Of a DNA stretch of 64,000 bases, positions 61,775-64,000 are shown piece by piece. Location: contig CANJQU010000010.1 of NCBI GenBank assembly GCA_947476485.1, positions 1 through 64,000 of the forward strand, read 5' to 3'. The stretch comes from Chitinophagaceae bacterium (GTDB lineage: Bacteria; Bacteroidota; Bacteroidia; Chitinophagales; Chitinophagaceae). Positions within the stretch are counted from its first letter, which is position 1; each line of letters opens with the position of its first letter. The notes under the pieces are model-generated. The model was not told where the DNA came from and did no database searches. It saw only the letters and a list, made by a program, of their open reading frames with translations. The position numbers were made by a program, and so were the translations under genes.

Positions 61775-61782
61775 CAAAGGTA
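61775..61782 (-). promoter_or_regulatory. Putative -7 box of tetR
   Basis: CAAAGGTA on the plus strand is TACCTTTG on the coding strand, a perfect TAnnTTTG, 41 bases before the TTG start. A TTG (CAA at 61805-61807) lies 22 bases upstream. Confidence 0.55.
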
Positions 61783-61868
61783 GGAAGTCCCCAATTGATT
61801 TATGCAAAAGTGACATCTGAATTTGTATATACCGATATAGACAAACCCTATTTGCCAGCTTATTTTTA

Positions 61869-63047
61869 TTATTTCTTCACCAATAACGCCACCGCTGCCT
61901 CCGCCAAAAACTTCGCCCCCAACGGAATACACGCCTCGTTCACCACCATTTTCGGATGGTGTACAAAATAAGTTTCATCCGTAGTATGCTGCGCTCCTAT
62001 AAAATAGAACATAGAAGGCATCAGCCTGGAATAAAACGCAAAATCCTCGCTGCCCATGATCGGTGCCACCTCAACTACATTAGCCGCTCCAAATACTTTC
62101 TCCAAAGGCTGCTGTAGTTGCTTATGCAGCCCTGCATCATTAAAGGTGCTGGGATAATTCATCGTATACTCCAGCTCATAACTTGCACCAAATGCCAGGC
62201 AAACCCCATCCAGTATCTGTTTAAGCCTTACATTGATCGTATTGTATACATCAAGGTCCAATGCCCTGATCGTCCCTTCAAAAGTGGCCACCTCAGGTAC
62301 TATGTTTATTGCCACTCCCGAATTTATTCCGGTCACCGAAAACACAGCCGGCTGCACAGGATCTATGCTCCGCGACACAATGGTCTGTATAGCCATCACC
62401 GCAAAATTGGCAACAATAATAGGGTCAATGCTCAGATGCGGCGCTGCACCTGCATGCCCGGCCTTACCTGTTATCTTCACTTTAAAATTACCCACGCTGG
62501 CCAGCGCATTCCCAGGGCAATAGGATATTTTACCCGCTGGCAGCAATGGATGAACATGAAGCCCCACTGCAGCAGATACACCATCCAGTAAACCACTCTC
62601 TGCTATCCTTTGCCCACCCGACTTCTTCTCCGGATCATCACCCGCCGACTCCTCTGCCGGCTGAAACACAAATTTTACAGTACCCGAAAACGCCGCATCC
62701 TTCAGTAACATCGCCGATCCCAGCAACATTGTTGTATGTACGTCGTGGCCACAGGCATGCATCACATTTTCCGTTTTTGATGAGAACGGGAGCTGCGTTT
62801 GCTCATTCAGCGGCAGCGCATCCATATCCGCACGCAACATGATCGTTGGCCCATCGCCCTTTGTAAGCGTGGCTATAATTCCTGTATGCGTATTGGCAAC
62901 GGCTGTTTCAAACGGAATACCCAGTTTAGTTAGCTGCTCTGCCACCAGGGCTGCCGTCTTATATTCCCTATAGCACAATTCCGGGTTTTCGTGGATCTTC
63001 CTCCGAATTAATACTAACTCATTAAGTGCATCCTGCGAAAGTTGCAT
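61869..63047 (-). CDS. M20-family amidohydrolase (aminoacylase/IAA-amino-acid-hydrolase type)
   Basis: About 392 residues, counted from ATG 63047 (MQLSQDALNELVLIRRKIHENPEL). An earlier start at 63101 is less likely. Metal-site motifs are MHACGHDVHTTMLLGSAMLL (about 97-116), FQPAEESAGDDPEKKSGG and, near the C-terminus, PIMGSEDFAFYS. The dimerisation domain lies in the middle. Such enzymes remove acyl or amide groups from amino acids or indole-acetyl conjugates, and N-acetyl-L,L-diaminopimelate deacetylases are close relatives. The substrate is not decided by sequence alone. Confidence 0.9.
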   Translation of the reverse strand: MQLSQDALNELVLIRRKIHENPELCYREYKTAALVAEQLTKLGIPFETAVANTHTGIIATLTKGDGPTIMLRADMDALPLNEQTQLPFSSKTENVMHACGHDVHTTMLLGSAMLLKDAAFSGTVKFVFQPAEESAGDDPEKKSGGQRIAESGLLDGVSAAVGLHVHPLLPAGKISYCPGNALASVGNFKVKITGKAGHAGAAPHLSIDPIIVANFAVMAIQTIVSRSIDPVQPAVFSVTGINSGVAINIVPEVATFEGTIRALDLDVYNTINVRLKQILDGVCLAFGASYELEYTMNYPSTFNDAGLHKQLQQPLEKVFGAANVVEVAPIMGSEDFAFYSRLMPSMFYFIGAQHTTDETYFVHHPKMVVNEACIPLGAKFLAEAAVALLVKK

Positions 63048-63190
63048 AAAATATCTGTTTATAACATTTAAGAGCTGAGAAAGCCGCTCTCCCCGACTCA
63101 AAAATATACAAATAAAACGACTTATGTACTCCTGGCGAAAAGCATAAATAATATTGCACTCCCTCCCTCCTTTCCTGGAACCACAAGCCG

Positions 63191-63198
63191 TAACTTCG
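63191..63198 (+). promoter_or_regulatory. Putative -7 box TAACTTCG
   Basis: A TAnnTTCG sequence, the same variant as at phaC and phaJ, ends five bases before ATG 63204. It implies an almost leaderless message. Confidence 0.35.
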
Positions 63199-63203
63199 CA
63201 TAT

Positions 63204-63479
63204 ATGAACGAGCCTATTGAGTTAGTGATCGAATCGCCTGATGGTATTATCGATTGCCGCCTGGAACCCCAATGGATAAATGACGAACTTTCCTACAGCG
63301 TAACCATCCTCTATCCCCAAATGGTCAACGGTTATAATCGCTCAGAAATCTATTGTTATACATTGCTGCAGCACGGCTAGACGGGCAACTATTCTTTTGA
63401 GTCCGGCGACGAATCAATACTTCCCAAGATCATGGAACTCGAAACACAGTTGTCAAAGGCAATTAAGCAATCCCGGTAA
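63204..63479 (+). pseudogene. Small gene with an in-frame TAG at codon 59
   Basis: From ATG 63204 the frame reads MNEPIELVIESPDGIIDCRL, DELSYSVTILYPQ and IYCYTLLQHG to TAG at 63378-63380. It then continues in frame with TGNYSFESGDESILP and ELETQLSKAIKQ to TAA at 63477-63479. Both halves look like one coding sequence of about 90 residues with a single nonsense change. The family is unrecognised. The 58-codon first part could still be a shortened gene. Confidence 0.6.
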
Positions 63480-63583
63480 ACAAGTCTCCCAAAAGGCACG
63501 TGAACAGAATAAAAGGCAGGCGCTGGCTGAGAGCGCCTGACCAATCAACATGAACGTTTCCATATATACCAGCCCCTGAATTG

Positions 63584-63979
63584 CTACATTGTAACTTCAT
63601 AATTCAAATTCGATCGCAGCTTGAACAGTATCCTTTCTGATAGCGGTTTTTCGAAAAAGTAACGCACAGCGGGATAGGTGCTTATACGGTTAAAATCATC
63701 TTGCGAATTGGTGCTGGAGATCATTATTACATTACACCGCTTCTGCACATCCCCGGGCAACTTTATATAGTGATCCATAAAATCAAATCCATCCATCACA
63801 GGCATTCTAATATCCAAAAAGATGATCTGCGGAAACGATTCAGGCTTATCAACAAGCGTGTTCAGATAGTCAAGCGCCGCCTGAACAGAACTGAAATCTA
63901 CTACCGCCTCCGCAAACGTATCCCGTTTTATTACGTTGCCCGCAATAAACCGATCCAGTTTACTATCATCCACTATCAT
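63584..63979 (-). CDS. Response regulator receiver protein (possibly cut by the window edge)
   Basis: The 131-residue CheY-like receiver domain has VDDS near the N-terminus, the phosphoacceptor Asp in IFLDIRMPVMDG (about residue 57), MISSTN with the conserved Ser/Thr, and FFEKPLS with the conserved Lys-Pro. No output domain is present, so it is a stand-alone receiver. The frame stays open to the window edge beyond the ATG at 63979 (LVKRA precedes it), so the true start may lie outside. Its kinase is not visible. Confidence 0.88.
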   Translation of the reverse strand: MIVDDSKLDRFIAGNVIKRDTFAEAVVDFSSVQAALDYLNTLVDKPESFPQIIFLDIRMPVMDGFDFMDHYIKLPGDVQKRCNVIMISSTNSQDDFNRISTYPAVRYFFEKPLSERILFKLRSNLNYEVTM

Positions 63980-64000
63980 CGCTCTCTTAACTAAGCAGGT

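Overview
The window reads as chromosomal DNA of a member of the Bacteroidota, probably a Chitinophagales-type bacterium. This rests on a fused LpxC-FabZ, type IX secretion (T9SS) cargo proteins with both kinds of C-terminal sorting domain, promoter-like boxes of the form TAnnTTTG, CarboxypepD_reg/TonB-type outer-membrane proteins, and a CcmC-CcmD pair. The exact genus is inference. Almost all of it is ordinary chromosome. I see no transposase, integrase, prophage or CRISPR array, but there are many short repeats, one small non-autonomous element, and several broken genes.

Layout. 1-13.5 kb: tail of an outer-membrane protein, an arginase, a large TonB-receptor-like protein, IPP isomerase, and a GlxA/AraC-type regulator divergent from a SnoaL/VOC/DinB group. 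Lipoproteins, a DJ-1/PfpI protein, a HEAT protein and a PLP decarboxylase follow. 13.5-13.8 kb: tRNA-Val(GAC) and tRNA-Arg(CCG). 13.9-24.2 kb: a long minus-strand envelope run (transglutaminase, class A PBP, HD hydrolase, lpxD-lpxC/fabZ-lpxA, an ABC ATPase). 24.3-30 kb: a type-B T9SS cargo protein, a PLP aminotransferase, and a decayed partial copy of it beyond an AT-rich gene. 30-38 kb: methyltransferase, ccmC-ccmD, glutamate dehydrogenase, an AT-rich GNAT-like/small-protein pair, a gene broken by an in-frame TAG, and aconitase. 38-48.7 kb: TrhO, thioredoxin, a 1260-residue SBBP-repeat T9SS protein, TsaE, a secreted metalloprotease and a TIGR01777 epimerase.

48.7-58 kb: an Smr protein and RdgB, then a polyhydroxyalkanoate (PHA) region: 3-hydroxyacyl-CoA dehydrogenase, acetoacetyl-CoA reductase, class III PhaC, an alpha/beta hydrolase, an enlarged PhaE/phasin-like protein and a PhaJ-type hydratase. 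The genes lie on both strands in several units. phaC and phaJ share a closely matching promoter-like sequence. Between phaE and phaJ lies a GIY-YIG nuclease gene split by a 106-bp MITE-like insertion, with large palindromic repeats on both sides.

58-64 kb: three YceI-family proteins, a FrnE-like DsbA protein and a membrane protein form a minus-strand group downstream of a TetR regulator. An identical 12-mer containing TAACGCTGTTA occurs before the tetR gene and before the first YceI gene and is a good operator candidate. The window ends with an M20 amidohydrolase, a small gene broken by TAG, and a response regulator.

The points most worth a second look are the repeat family at gene ends that supplies stop codons and C-terminal tails, the MITE in the GIY-YIG gene, the GNAT-like/small-protein pair, the unusual PhaE with its scattered PHA locus, and the TetR/YceI operator pair.
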